A stretch of DNA of 64,000 bases from Hyphomicrobiaceae bacterium (GCA_020637815.1 JACKJS010000002.1:507501-571500), one strand, 5' to 3'. Counted from the stretch's first letter, positions 41,991 through 51,579 are shown. The notes: generated by a model from the letters alone, not told the origin. Numbers and translations are program-made.

Positions 41991-42401
41991 ATGAAGATTA
42001 TCCGCAACGGCTCACAGCTCTCCGTCAAGGGGCCAGCCGAATGGTTCACCGGCCAGACCCGGATCGACTCGCAATTCAAGGGGGTCGAACCCGCGCGCGT
42101 CGCGGGGGCGATCGTTACCTTCGAACCGGGCGCGCGGACCGCTTGGCACACGCACCCGTTAGGGCAGACCCTGATTGTGACCGCCGGCGCCGGATGGGCT
42201 CAGACCGAAGGCGAAGCCCGTGTCGAGATACGTCCAGGTGACGTGATCTGGTTCCCGCCGGGGGTGAAGCACTGGCATGGCGCCACCGCGGCCACAGGCA
42301 TGACGCATATCGCGATCCAGGAAGCGCTCGACGGCAGCACCGTGACCTGGATGGAGAAGGTCGCCAATGAGGATTATCTCGGCGAGGGAGGGTCGGAATA
42401 A
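41991..42401 (+). CDS. Small cupin-domain protein
   Basis: 136 residues, one cupin barrel. Motif 1 is WHTHPLGQTLIVTAGAGW and motif 2 is RPGDVIWFPPGVKHWHG, with the His/Glu-type metal ligands mostly present. The alphaproteobacterial members often sit with a tautomerase and a zinc alcohol dehydrogenase, as here; the substrate is unknown. GAAGGAAG precedes the ATG; the stop abuts the next start. Confidence 0.85.
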   Translation: MKIIRNGSQLSVKGPAEWFTGQTRIDSQFKGVEPARVAGAIVTFEPGARTAWHTHPLGQTLIVTAGAGWAQTEGEARVEIRPGDVIWFPPGVKHWHGATAATGMTHIAIQEALDGSTVTWMEKVANEDYLGEGGSE

Positions 42402-42659
42402 ATGCCCCATATTGTTGTGAAGCTTTGGCCCGGCAAGGGCGAAGACCTGAAGGCGCAGCTCACCGAAGCGATCGTGCGCGATGTAACGAACATCTTGGGC
42501 AGCAGCCCAGGGTCCATCTCGGTTGGTTTCGAAGAGGTCCCTTCGGAGGATTGGACCGAGCGCGTGTATGAGCCGGATATCCTCAACAAGTGGGACGCTC
42601 TGACGAAGGAGCCAGGCTATGGACCGCGGCCCAGCCATTCGAAGGACCGTCCTGTCTAA
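42402..42659 (+). CDS. 4-oxalocrotonate tautomerase family protein
   Basis: 85 residues. It begins MPHIVVKLWPGK, giving the catalytic Pro once Met is removed, and continues with the beta-alpha-beta tautomerase fold (LTEAIVRDVTNILG, SISVGFEEVPSEDW). The extended C-terminus is of the PptA-like type. It begins on the base after the cupin stop, so the two are co-translated. Substrate unknown. Confidence 0.85.
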   Translation: MPHIVVKLWPGKGEDLKAQLTEAIVRDVTNILGSSPGSISVGFEEVPSEDWTERVYEPDILNKWDALTKEPGYGPRPSHSKDRPV

Positions 42660-42746
42660 CGACTGGCGAGCTCGCAATTTTCGCGAGGCGATAGCGCGCT
42701 ACGGACTTCCGTGGCGCATGCCTCCAAACCTGAAAGGCACCCAACG

Positions 42747-43781
42747 ATGCGTGCAACTGTGATGTACAAGGCGCACGATGTCCGGATCGAGAACGTTCCC
42801 GATGCCGTGCTCCAGAACCCAACCGACGCCGTCATTCGCGTCGCCCGCGCCTGTATCTGCGGCAGCGACTTGTGGCCCTACAACGACGGACCGAATGTGA
42901 GTGGCCAGCAGATGGGCCATGAGGCGATCGGAGTCGTCGAGGAGGTCGGCCGCGATGTCCACAAAGTGAAGCCCGGCCAAGTTGTCGTCATGCCGTTCGC
43001 CTACTCTGATGGAACCTGCACGTTCTGCGGAGATGGATTGCAGACGTCCTGCGTGCATGGCGGTTTTTTCGGCCAAGGCTTCGAGACCGGAGGCGCGCAG
43101 GCCGAGGCACTGCGCATTCCTCAAGCCGACGGCACGCTCTACCCATTGCCTGTCGGTGAAGACGATGGGCTTATGCCATCCCTTCTGACGCTCGCCGATG
43201 TGATGGGCACCGGACACCACGCGGCCGTGGCGGCACGGGTTGCGCCCGGCCATAGCGTAGCCGTCGTTGGCGACGGGGCCGTAGGTCTTTGCGGCGTTGT
43301 CGCCGCAAAACGGCTGGGGGCCGAACAGATCGTCATCATGGGCCGTCACCGGGGCCGCATCGAGCTCGCAATGGAATTCGGCGCCACCGACGTGGTGAGC
43401 GAACGGGGAGAAGAGGGCATCGAGCGCGTTCGCAGCTTGACCGGAGGATTCGGCGTACACGCCGTCCTCGAATGTGTGGGTACGGAGCAGGCCATCAAAA
43501 CAGCAATGGGCATTGTTCGTCCTGGCTGCGGAATCGGTCGTGTGGGCGTCCCGCACTATGAGACAATCCCGGATGCGCAACCGATGTTTTACCAGAATGT
43601 GAGCGTCGCCGGCGGGCCCGCACCAGTGCGTGCCTATATCGACGAACTGCTTCCGGACATCATGGACGGCCGGATAGAACCGGGGCGCGTTTTCGACCGG
43701 ACGGTGAATCTGGAGGGAGTTCCCGAGGGCTACCGGGCAATGAACGAACGCCAGGCGCTGAAAGTAATGATCCGGCCCTGA
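42747..43781 (+). CDS. Zinc-dependent alcohol dehydrogenase (MDR family)
   Basis: 344 residues. The catalytic zinc site is CICGSDLWPY ... MGHEAIGVVEEVG; the Rossmann motif is VAVVGDGAVGLCGVVAAKRLGA. The structural-zinc loop is reduced: TCTFCGDGLQTSC has fewer cysteines than the usual four. The start at 42747 has AAAGG upstream. It is the third gene of the cupin-tautomerase cluster and may oxidise or reduce a small carbonyl compound. Confidence 0.88.
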   Translation: MRATVMYKAHDVRIENVPDAVLQNPTDAVIRVARACICGSDLWPYNDGPNVSGQQMGHEAIGVVEEVGRDVHKVKPGQVVVMPFAYSDGTCTFCGDGLQTSCVHGGFFGQGFETGGAQAEALRIPQADGTLYPLPVGEDDGLMPSLLTLADVMGTGHHAAVAARVAPGHSVAVVGDGAVGLCGVVAAKRLGAEQIVIMGRHRGRIELAMEFGATDVVSERGEEGIERVRSLTGGFGVHAVLECVGTEQAIKTAMGIVRPGCGIGRVGVPHYETIPDAQPMFYQNVSVAGGPAPVRAYIDELLPDIMDGRIEPGRVFDRTVNLEGVPEGYRAMNERQALKVMIRP

Positions 43782-43851
43782 GATTGCGCGCCGCAAATGC
43801 GGACTCCAGTGCGCCTCCGGAAGGCGCGGTCCGTGCCGGGTTGTGGCGACA

Positions 43852-44115
43852 TCACCGATGCGGACAGCCCGGCCAGCAGCAGGGGCGGCGCTTTCCCTCC
43901 TCGAGATTGGAGCAGCCCCATTCGATCCGCCGCGTCCGCGTTTCTGCCTTCTTGGCGGACTCGATCCAGCAGATCCATTCGTTGCGCGCGAGCGGGGTAA
44001 TGTCGTCCCACGTCGCCAGTGCCTTCGCGTTGGCGATCAGGGCCTTTTTCAGGTCCGCCGGCAGGCTGTGGACCACACCGCCGGGAATATCTCTTCTGCT
44101 CAACGTGACGCTCAT
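43852..44115 (-). CDS. YdeI/OmpD-associated family protein, short form
   Basis: 87 residues, corresponding to the C-terminal domain of YdeI-type proteins: LPADLKKALIANAKALATWDDITPLARNEWICWIESAKKAETRTRRIEW, then a Cys/Arg-rich tail (RRPCCWPGC). Full-length relatives often have an N-terminal DUF1905 domain, absent here. A bacteriocin-protection or cationic-peptide role has been proposed for the family; I cannot confirm it for this form. Confidence 0.7.
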   Translation of the reverse strand: MSVTLSRRDIPGGVVHSLPADLKKALIANAKALATWDDITPLARNEWICWIESAKKAETRTRRIEWGCSNLEEGKRRPCCWPGCPHR

Positions 44116-44333
44116 TGTCCTATCTTCGGCTTCCCACTTCGATTTGAGAGTTTCGGACGATCCAAGACCGATGTCACGCGCTGGGGCGGGCGCATTTCCA
44201 GACATTCGGCCGGTCGAGGCACCTTGACGTTCCGAGAATCCGAAACATCTCGACAAAATCCGGTGCGAATCGTTGGCGTTTCGCGAGCTCTGATGCGCGC
44301 CCCGTTCGAGATCGAGGACGGCATTGGATCTGC

Positions 44334-45230
44334 CTAAAACACGAAGTCGAGGCTCGGGCCAATCTCGATCATGTTGAAATCCCTGCCTGGGGCATTGGAA
44401 TTGCGGATTTCGTTCACGATGCTGGTGGTCAAATTGAGCCTGTCGGAGATCTGGTAGCGCAGCCCGATATCGACGGAGTAGTACTCGTCTCTGCGTCCCT
44501 CGTTGAGACCCGCTTCGAACCAGTTCATTTCGTAGAAGGGTCTGGACACCAGAGCCCATTTCGGACCGAGCTCGTATTCCAGCGCGACCGCCAGATCGAG
44601 ACGGAACCGCCGCGCTTCGGGAATTTCCGAGAAGCGCTGGCGCGCCCGGAGAAACGGCGCCACGATCAAACGGCCGTATGCGAAGTTGCGCGCCAATGTC
44701 GCTTGCAGGTCGTTCGCGATCCGAGGCTGCCCTTCGAAGATCCCGTCGAAGGTGAGACGATTTTCGTAGCTGGCGGCCAACTGCCAGTCCGAGATGTCTT
44801 GTGCCAGGCGCAGACCGAAGCGTGCCAAAGAGGAGTCTGCGTCGTTCAGCCGTGAGAACGCGCTGAAATCGGAACGCGCATAGAACCTATAGGATGTGTT
44901 TGGCGCCAGTTTGCCGTCGAGCCGAAGCGAGACATCCGGTTCGAAATAAACATCCGATTGTGCGTCGCCCGGCGTTTGGAATGCATTGTTCGTATAGAGC
45001 GGCGCCAGGGTACCGACGACGCTCCAACTTGGAGCATAGGAGGCTGGCGCGACGGGCACGTCTTCTTTGCCCGTTGCGGACTGCAAGGCACGGCCAAGAT
45101 CGTTACGGAGTTCGTCGTGCTCGAGGCGGACGGCGTTGTTCTGCGCTTGCTCTCCGGCGCCTTGTGCTTGGGCCGCGCAGGTCAACCCTTGAAGTGCGAT
45201 GAACAGCCATAGAAGCCGTATCCTCAGCAT
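44334..45230 (-). CDS. Outer-membrane beta-barrel protein, function unknown
   Basis: 298 residues from an ATG at 45230. The signal peptide ends near AQA-QGA. The mature protein has alternating amphipathic strands (YRFYARSDFSAFSRL, WQLAASYENRLTFDG, FRLDLAVALEYELG, YYSVDIGLRYQISDRLNLTTSIV) and ends in Phe (SLDFVF), the usual BAM-recognised C-terminus. No porin or transporter family recognised. Monocistronic. Confidence 0.65.
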   Translation of the reverse strand: MLRIRLLWLFIALQGLTCAAQAQGAGEQAQNNAVRLEHDELRNDLGRALQSATGKEDVPVAPASYAPSWSVVGTLAPLYTNNAFQTPGDAQSDVYFEPDVSLRLDGKLAPNTSYRFYARSDFSAFSRLNDADSSLARFGLRLAQDISDWQLAASYENRLTFDGIFEGQPRIANDLQATLARNFAYGRLIVAPFLRARQRFSEIPEARRFRLDLAVALEYELGPKWALVSRPFYEMNWFEAGLNEGRRDEYYSVDIGLRYQISDRLNLTTSIVNEIRNSNAPGRDFNMIEIGPSLDFVF

Positions 45231-45448
45231 TCGCCGGCCTTCCAGTCTGTCCTGTGGGTTTTGTGCGGCATCAACCCATTCACGCAGCTTGGGTCCATCC
45301 CAAAAGTTGGAAGGAAAATGTGATGCAGGCAACAGAGTCGGCATCGAAGCAAGAGAGGACCGTGAGCGTATAGGTCTGTCCGCTGCCTGTGTCGACCCAG
45401 CCGCAACACGACGATTGGCGCAAAAGACATCGCGGGAGCGCCGCGCCG

Positions 45449-46657
45449 CTAAAGTCCGGACTCGATCGCCCGGAGCAGTTGGTAGCGCAACCGGCCGGTC
45501 CCGCCCTTGAGGGCGATCACGAAACGTACCCGCCCGTGATTGGCCGTGTCGGCATAGCCGGCCAGCGTGCGGATGCCGGACATGGTCCCGGTCTTGTTGG
45601 TGCCGCCGTCATGGCCATGCATCAGCTCTGCGTAAGGCACGAAAAGGTCGAGGACCTTGGCGAGGCCGCGTGCCGTGAAGCGGTTGCCCCGGCTTATGCC
45701 CGAGCCTTCTTCCATGTGGATCGCGTCCTGGAGGCCTTGCGCGGCAAGCATCTCGTTCGCGACCTGGAGGGACTTCTCGAGGCTGACGGGGCCACCGTAG
45801 CGCTGGCCGCCGATCTCCAGGAAGATCTGGTTGGCGATGTAGTTGTTCGATCCGATGAGGAGCTGGTTGATGATTGCCGCGAGGCTGCGCGACTGGTTGT
45901 GCACGTAAACCGGCGTCATGCCTTCCGGCACGGGGCCGACCGAGATCTCGCCCTCGACCTTGCCTCCGGCCTTCTCGATGAACGCGGCAAGCAACTCGCC
46001 GGCATATTTTAGGCTGACCTCGGGCTCCTGAGTGAGGCTGATGCGGCTGCGGCCTTGGGGCCCCCGCCGCCGGAACTCGCTGACCGCCAGAGGGGTGATC
46101 GGGGTCTGCTTCTCGGCGGAGTAGACTGTGCTGCCCTTCCGCACCGCATTGATGGTGTTGAAGTTCACAGCCAACGCGGAGTTCAGCGCGTCATACGCCT
46201 CGTTGGTGTCCTCGATGCCGGGGATGGTGATGCCGGGCGGATAGTAGCTCGAATCGAGCACAATGCCCGTGATCGGTTCCTTGCCAATCGCCGCGACAAG
46301 TTGGGGCGCGAGTAGTTCCAACTCCTCGGAGACCAGGAAGGGATCGCCGCCGCCGCGCACATACAGCACCCTATTGGCATCGAGATAGAACTGGGTCTTG
46401 AAGCGGTAGTCCGCGCCCAGCGTCTCCATCGCCAGCCAGGCAGTCACGACCTTGGCGACAGAGGCGGGAACGAACGGCTTATCGGCATTCTGGGCGATGA
46501 GCTCGTTGCCGTCCGCATCGATGACATAGACAAGCCCCGAGGGAGCCAGCGCCTTCACCTTCTGCGCCGCGCCTGTCAGCGCGTGCGACGGCAGGATCTG
46601 CAAGCTCGCGGCAACAAGCGTACATAGAAGTAGTATGAAGATGCGGCGGTCGAACAT
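45449..46657 (-). CDS. D-alanyl-D-alanine carboxypeptidase/endopeptidase, PBP4 (S13) family
   Basis: 402 residues with a signal peptide. The three penicillin-binding motifs are present: SVAK (S66, K69) in PFVPASVAKVV, SNN in LLIGSNNYIANQI, and KTG in GTNKTGTMSG. It trims or cuts peptidoglycan cross-links in the periplasm. The chain is shorter than E. coli PBP4 (about 477), with a reduced inserted domain. The gene is divergent from the MarR regulator, with a palindromic operator between them. Confidence 0.85.
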   Translation of the reverse strand: MFDRRIFILLLCTLVAASLQILPSHALTGAAQKVKALAPSGLVYVIDADGNELIAQNADKPFVPASVAKVVTAWLAMETLGADYRFKTQFYLDANRVLYVRGGGDPFLVSEELELLAPQLVAAIGKEPITGIVLDSSYYPPGITIPGIEDTNEAYDALNSALAVNFNTINAVRKGSTVYSAEKQTPITPLAVSEFRRRGPQGRSRISLTQEPEVSLKYAGELLAAFIEKAGGKVEGEISVGPVPEGMTPVYVHNQSRSLAAIINQLLIGSNNYIANQIFLEIGGQRYGGPVSLEKSLQVANEMLAAQGLQDAIHMEEGSGISRGNRFTARGLAKVLDLFVPYAELMHGHDGGTNKTGTMSGIRTLAGYADTANHGRVRFVIALKGGTGRLRYQLLRAIESGL

Positions 46658-46803
46658 GGCGTCTCCTTTTTATACGCCCGCAAGCGGCGGTGGCTACAGG
46701 GATGGCGGTTGCCGCGTCGCCGTTCGGCTATCGAATGTCGAAGCGGCGCGGCGTTAGTCCGGCTCCACAGTTCACTTTGGGGAGCAATACTTGACTAATC
46801 ACG

Positions 46804-46819
46804 TATTATTGCAATAATA
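46804..46819. promoter_or_regulatory. 16-bp perfect palindrome, probable MarR operator
   Basis: TATTATTG-CAATAATA is exactly self-complementary and far more AT-rich than its surroundings. It lies just before the MarR start and in the divergent promoter region with the PBP4-type gene. MarR proteins usually bind such sites over their own promoter. Confidence 0.6.
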
Positions 46820-46827
46820 TGCATATT

Positions 46828-47271
46828 ATGGGTTCGAACAGGAATGAAGATGCCGTGCTCGCTTTACTGGATGTCGCCGCCAGGATCGAGCGGCGGCTCG
46901 ATCACCATCTGTCTGCCACACGTGGCGTGTCCTTCAGCGAGTACCGCCTACTAAAAGCTCTCTCGGAGGCCCGGCCGCATGGCGCCATGCGTGTCGCCGT
47001 GGCCGAGGCGGTGGCGCTGACACCGTCGGCGGTGACGCGCGCCTTGCGCCCATTGGAAAAGATCGGCCTTGTGACGACGGAGCGGCACGAGCGGGATGCA
47101 CGGCGCAGCATGGCAGCGCTCACGCCGGCGGGCGCGGAGCTGCTTGGCGATGCGGAGCGTATTGTCGCCGATGTCTTGGACACTCTGCCGGTCAAAGGGC
47201 TGCCTGTTGAGACGCTTGCGGGACTGCAGCGCGAATTGGGCGCGCCGCGGACGGCTCGGCGGCACCCTTAA
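46828..47271 (+). CDS. MarR family transcriptional regulator
   Basis: About 147 residues. Winged-helix elements: FSEYRLLKALSEA, AVAEAVALTPSAVTRALRPLEKIGLVTTERHERDARRSMAALTPAGAELL, the classical MarR wing with D/R residues. The start is uncertain: the ATG at 46819 overlaps the palindrome and neither it nor 46828 has a Shine-Dalgarno sequence, so the mRNA may be leaderless. The ligand is unknown. It may control itself, the divergent PBP4-type gene and the following DUF202 gene. Confidence 0.85.
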   Translation: MGSNRNEDAVLALLDVAARIERRLDHHLSATRGVSFSEYRLLKALSEARPHGAMRVAVAEAVALTPSAVTRALRPLEKIGLVTTERHERDARRSMAALTPAGAELLGDAERIVADVLDTLPVKGLPVETLAGLQRELGAPRTARRHP

Positions 47272-47328
47272 GCCAATCTTCGTGCTTTGTGCCGATGTTG
47301 GTCTCAATCAGCGGAGCGGGGTCTCGCG

Positions 47329-47718
47329 GTGATCAAGTCCTACACCGATCATGCGGCCAACGAACGGACGTTTCTTGCCTGGCTGCGCACGGGCGTCGCC
47401 ATCATCGCATTCGGGTTCCTCATCGACCGGTTCGATCTGTTCGTGATCACGATGGCCGATGCGGTGTCGATCAAACCGGAGCATCGCGCGCAGCTCGAAG
47501 CCATGTCGTCGTCGCTCGGTCACGGCACGGGACTATGGTTCATCCTTGTGGGGCTCGCATTCATCGTCGCGGCGACGATCCGATTCCTGTGGACCCGGTC
47601 GCGTCTCCTGGACGAGCAAATTCATCGGCCCGGCTTTATCATGGAGTTCGCGCTGGCCGCGATCCTGGCAATCCTGATCGTGATCGCCAGCATTCCGCTG
47701 GTCTTCAGTTCACTGTAG
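47329..47718 (+). CDS. DUF202 (YidH-type) membrane protein
   Basis: 129 residues from GTG at 47329. DHAANERTFLAWLRTGVAIIAFGFLIDRF is the DUF202 signature, followed by two more membrane helices. Function unknown; the family is common beside MarR genes. It follows the MarR gene by 57 nt and its stop overlaps the convergent hydrolase stop by 9 nt. Confidence 0.85.
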   Translation: MIKSYTDHAANERTFLAWLRTGVAIIAFGFLIDRFDLFVITMADAVSIKPEHRAQLEAMSSSLGHGTGLWFILVGLAFIVAATIRFLWTRSRLLDEQIHRPGFIMEFALAAILAILIVIASIPLVFSSL

Positions 47719-49068
47719 GAACGGGAAGAACGTCGCCGCGCTGTGTTTGGGTCGCGCGGGCGCTTTTGCGCAGAGGCGATGGCGGAAGTAGCAGGTGCCA
47801 TTTGTAAGGCCCGTGCTCTCTTGTGCCATTTCGGCCTTGGCGCCCAAGCTGAAGCGATATTCGACGGCGGCGTCCGGCGCCCATCCCGAACACGAGACGC
47901 GCACGATGCCCTGATAGGTGTCCTTGCATTGATTGCGGATGCGGAAGGTTTGCCCTTGCGGCGAGAGCTGGATGATCAGGCATTTCGGCGGGGTTTGATC
48001 GCAAGGCGAGCCATCGGTCTCTGGTGTCTTGTCCAGGGCCGCGACCCAGCGCTCGGACACGGCCCGTGCGGACTTCAAATGGGCCAGCACCTCGGACGTC
48101 ACGATTTTCGGCGCTTCTAGAAGCAGGTTGTGGCCCGCGTTGACGGTGCGCAGGCGGTAGGCGCCGTCCATGTAGTTCGCCGTTTCGTTGGCGGCCGCGC
48201 GGCTGAACGCACCGTCCTCCTCACCCCAGATAAACAAGGTCGGCGGACGGATTTTGCCGACTGGGTCCAGCGACCGGAAATCGAAGGCCCGATACCAGTT
48301 CAGCGCGGCGTGGATCGCGCCCGGCTCGCCGAACACCTCCCGATACTCTTCGACTTGGTTTTTCGGGTGCTTCTGCCACTTCCATTGCGACAGAAGTGCC
48401 GCCCGATCGAAGCCCATGGCGAGCTCCGGTAGCACAGGGAAACGGTAGAACAGGACATAGCTGCTCGCGGGCCATTGCGGGCTCGGTTTCGACAGCGCGT
48501 CGGCCAGCGCCAGCGGATGGGGCATCGACAGAGAGGTGAGGCTGAGCACGCGGTCGGGATGGCGATCGGCGACGGTCCAGGCAATCGCGCCGCCAAAGTC
48601 ATGGCCGATGACGTGGAATTTGCGGAAGCCGGCCGCGTCGGCAATTGCAATCACGTCGTTGGCGAGCTTGCCCTTGGTGTATTCGCTCTGCATCTGCGGC
48701 CGCGCGCCGGGACTGTAGCCGCGCTGGTCGAAGGCGATCGCGCGATAGCCGGCCTTGCCGAGCTTCTTCAAGAGCGGTTCCCACATGATCGAGGTCTCGG
48801 GGAACCCGTGCAACAGGATCACCCCGTCTCCGCTTACATTTTCGCTTCCGGCCACGCGCGCGCGAAAGGTCATGCCGTTGGCGCGGATCCGCACGAGCCC
48901 GTCTTGGGACGCACCTTCAGTCCGGTCGAACAGCGGCAGGTGTGCCGTGCGTTCGGCGTGGCAATCGGGACAGGCGGGCGCGAGAAGCAAGCGGTCAATC
49001 GCGAATGCGCCCGTGATCGGGAGCATCATGATCGCGACGATCAGCCAGGCTCTTTTCAGCAGATTCAC
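47710..49068 (-). CDS. Exported alpha/beta hydrolase (epoxide-hydrolase-like) with Cys-rich tail
   Basis: 452 residues from GTG at 49068 with AAGGAG 6 nt upstream. A signal or anchor helix leads to a short segment with CPDCH, a CxxCH that could be coincidental. The hydrolase core has the oxyanion HGFPET, the nucleophile elbow GHDFGG (Asp, as in epoxide hydrolases and dehalogenases), a GEEDGAF acid segment and the catalytic His in NAGHNLLLEAP. The last 110 residues add a domain with six cysteines (SPCDQTPPKC, NQCKDTY, VSCSGW, NGTCYFRHRLC), not part of the family core. A periplasmic hydrolase acting on an epoxide or halide is possible. Confidence 0.75.
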   Translation of the reverse strand: MNLLKRAWLIVAIMMLPITGAFAIDRLLLAPACPDCHAERTAHLPLFDRTEGASQDGLVRIRANGMTFRARVAGSENVSGDGVILLHGFPETSIMWEPLLKKLGKAGYRAIAFDQRGYSPGARPQMQSEYTKGKLANDVIAIADAAGFRKFHVIGHDFGGAIAWTVADRHPDRVLSLTSLSMPHPLALADALSKPSPQWPASSYVLFYRFPVLPELAMGFDRAALLSQWKWQKHPKNQVEEYREVFGEPGAIHAALNWYRAFDFRSLDPVGKIRPPTLFIWGEEDGAFSRAAANETANYMDGAYRLRTVNAGHNLLLEAPKIVTSEVLAHLKSARAVSERWVAALDKTPETDGSPCDQTPPKCLIIQLSPQGQTFRIRNQCKDTYQGIVRVSCSGWAPDAAVEYRFSLGAKAEMAQESTGLTNGTCYFRHRLCAKAPARPKHSAATFFPFLQ

Positions 49069-49251
49069 TGTGCGCTCCTTGCGCGCCGGACCGGCTCCAC
49101 GAAGCCAAGCCTGCAGAATCACCAACGAATCACCAGCGAATCATATGGGACAAAATCGTCAAAACTTGCGAAGGACTAGCAGACGACGCCGAACGTCGCC
49201 AAGCCACGGCGGTGATGAGCGGCTTCACGTCCCGGCCGCGGCCAGCGCGTT

Positions 49252-51579
49252 CTAAACCTCGATGGTCACCTCGAAGTTCCGCCCTTCCCAATTGCCGCTC
49301 TCTGGCCAGAAGAACGTGAACTCGATTCTGTCGCCCGGTTTGAGCATGTCCGTGGGAAGCTTGGCCACATGGACGCCGAGCAGGGTGTCCGCGGTGTCGA
49401 TGTCGCGGATGTCCTGCCAGCCATTGGTGCCGAAATGGACGAGGGCGGGGGCCGTCACCGCGACGTAGAGCGCGCGGCCTGCAGCGATGCGGCTCGGCTG
49501 GTAACTGGGTCCCCAGATTTCGTAGTCGATTTTGGGCCGCTCCCCCCGGTAGCGCGTCCATGCGGCTTGCGGCCGGTCGACAGGCCGGCCCGCCGCCAGG
49601 CTATGGCAAAGCTTGGCGAATTCCGCGTGAGTCCAGACGAGTGGCATCGCCGAGCCGCTGGGTTGTCCGAGGAACAGGCCGTGTTCGGGGATCGGGTCCG
49701 TGTCCCAGATCTGCTCCGGCATCAGGCCGACCGGGTTCGACATGGCCATCATGGCCTCGATATAGGGCATGACGTCCTCACCGGCCGAGAGCGCGTAGTG
49801 ACCGCGTTCGCCGGTCAGGAGCGGCCAGCCGCGTCCATGCCCGGTGCCGTCGAAGCCGGAGCCGTCATTGTGCTCGCCATAACCGTCATTGTTATAGCGG
49901 TGCCACACGGGCCCCGACGGCGTGTCGGTCTTCAGGAGATGGTCCATGACCTTGATCGTGTCGGTTATGGCCGGATCGTCGGCAGCGCGCAGCCCGTAGC
50001 GCACGAGTTGGAGGCAGTCGGTCGAGACCTGGCCGCTGGCGGGCAGGTTGGGATCGTGGGAGAGATTCTTGATGACCACGGGCGCTTCGCCCGCGTTCGG
50101 CGATCCGAGCGCGTCGAGCGGCACGGTGCGGATGAAATGGCCCTTTACGCCGAGTTGTCCGGCAAGCTCCGTACCGCGCACGAACGCCCAATCCTCGAGC
50201 TTCGCGTTCCAATAATCCGCGACGCGGAGCGCGTGGGATTTGGCCGCGCCGTCGAGATATTCAGCCGCTTCCACCAGGGCGGCGATAGCCACCGCGATGG
50301 TGAACATGTTCAGCCCCGAATCTTCCTCCCAGCGGTCCTGGTCCGTGGTGGGGCCGGTCCGGCAGATGAAGCCCGCCGCGCGGGCGATCATGCTCTTCAC
50401 CGGAATGCCGTCGAGTGCGCCGTGGCTTTGCAGCGCTGCGGCGAGAAGGATCGGGAAGGCGGCTTCGTCGAGTTGCACGCCTTGCCAGAATGGGCGTCCG
50501 CCGAGCCACTGGTTTTGGAACCAATGGCCGTCGTCGTGCTGCGTCGCCATCAGATAGCGCAGGACCTCGCGCGCGTCGCGGAACGAGCCCATAGCCACCA
50601 GCGCCCCTGCCGTCTGCACGAGATCGCGCGGCCAGACGAGATGATAGCCGCCGCGGCTGGTGCTCGTGTCGCCCCAGGGAATTGAGAGGCTCGCAATCGC
50701 GGCGCCGCGAAACGTCTGGTCCTGATGGACCTTGATGACCGTTGCCGAGAGCGCAAGCCGGTCGTCGATCTGGCCGCCGAAAGTGGCAGGGCGGCACTCG
50801 CGCAGCCAGCTCTGCCAGGCGAGCGTGTTCTCTTCGATCTCCTCGTCGAAATTGTCCATGAGCGCGGCCGCCGATAAGGTCGCCGCCGCTTCCTTGGTGG
50901 CTGCGAAGCCGAGCGACAGGAGCCCTGCCGGGCTGAGTTCGCCCATGAGCGAGACGGCGCCTGGACCTGCTTCGTCATAGGTCCAGGTCATGCGGCCATT
51001 GCGGTTGAAGTCCTGCCAGCCGTCGCTGACGCCAAGGCAGCCGACCGAACGCTTGCCGTAGGCCTCCGATCCGTTTGCGCCCGCCGCCGTGAGAGCAAGG
51101 GCGAACGGCCCCTGTTCGGCCCAAAGGACGTCGCGGCCGTCATGGGTTTCCACATAGGCCATGTTGTTTTGGGAATCGTCGCCGAGCCGTGCGGCGAGCA
51201 GCGCATAGGGCTTCAGCGCCGCGTCGCCCTCAAGCTTGTAGCGGATCAGCAACACATCGCGGCGCTGAGAGGGGGTCACTTCGGCGGTGAACGTGAAGCG
51301 GGAATGCCGGTGCACCACGGTCGCCGAGGGGACTCCGGGGGCGGCCAGCGTCACCGTGTAGTCTCCGTTGCGCCGGAGCTCGACCCAGAAGTCCTTGCCG
51401 TCGGCAACGATGAAGCCGAGATCCTTGATCTGAGGAATGTCGATGCGGGGGTAGTAGAGCTCCGTCACGATGCCTTGCGCCAGCGTGTACCAAAGCCGGG
51501 ACGATCCGAGACTTCTGCCGATAATGTCCTTGCGGGCCGGCGCCCAAGTTGGCGTGCAGGGACCGTTGGGTGCTTTCAT
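49252..51579 (-). CDS. GH15 glucoamylase/glucodextranase-type glycoside hydrolase
   Basis: 775 residues without a signal peptide, so cytoplasmic. An N-terminal beta-sandwich (GIVTELYYPRIDIPQIKDLGFIVADGKDFWVELRR) precedes the (alpha/alpha)6 barrel with YHLVWPRDLVQTAGAL, EEDSGLNMFTIAVAI and GLMPEQIWDTDPIP, the latter two supplying catalytic Glu residues. A C-terminal segment follows. It releases glucose from alpha-glucans such as glycogen, trehalose-linked or dextrin substrates. A second, trehalase-like GH15 gene lies at 56104-57942. Confidence 0.88.
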   Translation of the reverse strand: MKAPNGPCTPTWAPARKDIIGRSLGSSRLWYTLAQGIVTELYYPRIDIPQIKDLGFIVADGKDFWVELRRNGDYTVTLAAPGVPSATVVHRHSRFTFTAEVTPSQRRDVLLIRYKLEGDAALKPYALLAARLGDDSQNNMAYVETHDGRDVLWAEQGPFALALTAAGANGSEAYGKRSVGCLGVSDGWQDFNRNGRMTWTYDEAGPGAVSLMGELSPAGLLSLGFAATKEAAATLSAAALMDNFDEEIEENTLAWQSWLRECRPATFGGQIDDRLALSATVIKVHQDQTFRGAAIASLSIPWGDTSTSRGGYHLVWPRDLVQTAGALVAMGSFRDAREVLRYLMATQHDDGHWFQNQWLGGRPFWQGVQLDEAAFPILLAAALQSHGALDGIPVKSMIARAAGFICRTGPTTDQDRWEEDSGLNMFTIAVAIAALVEAAEYLDGAAKSHALRVADYWNAKLEDWAFVRGTELAGQLGVKGHFIRTVPLDALGSPNAGEAPVVIKNLSHDPNLPASGQVSTDCLQLVRYGLRAADDPAITDTIKVMDHLLKTDTPSGPVWHRYNNDGYGEHNDGSGFDGTGHGRGWPLLTGERGHYALSAGEDVMPYIEAMMAMSNPVGLMPEQIWDTDPIPEHGLFLGQPSGSAMPLVWTHAEFAKLCHSLAAGRPVDRPQAAWTRYRGERPKIDYEIWGPSYQPSRIAAGRALYVAVTAPALVHFGTNGWQDIRDIDTADTLLGVHVAKLPTDMLKPGDRIEFTFFWPESGNWEGRNFEVTIEV

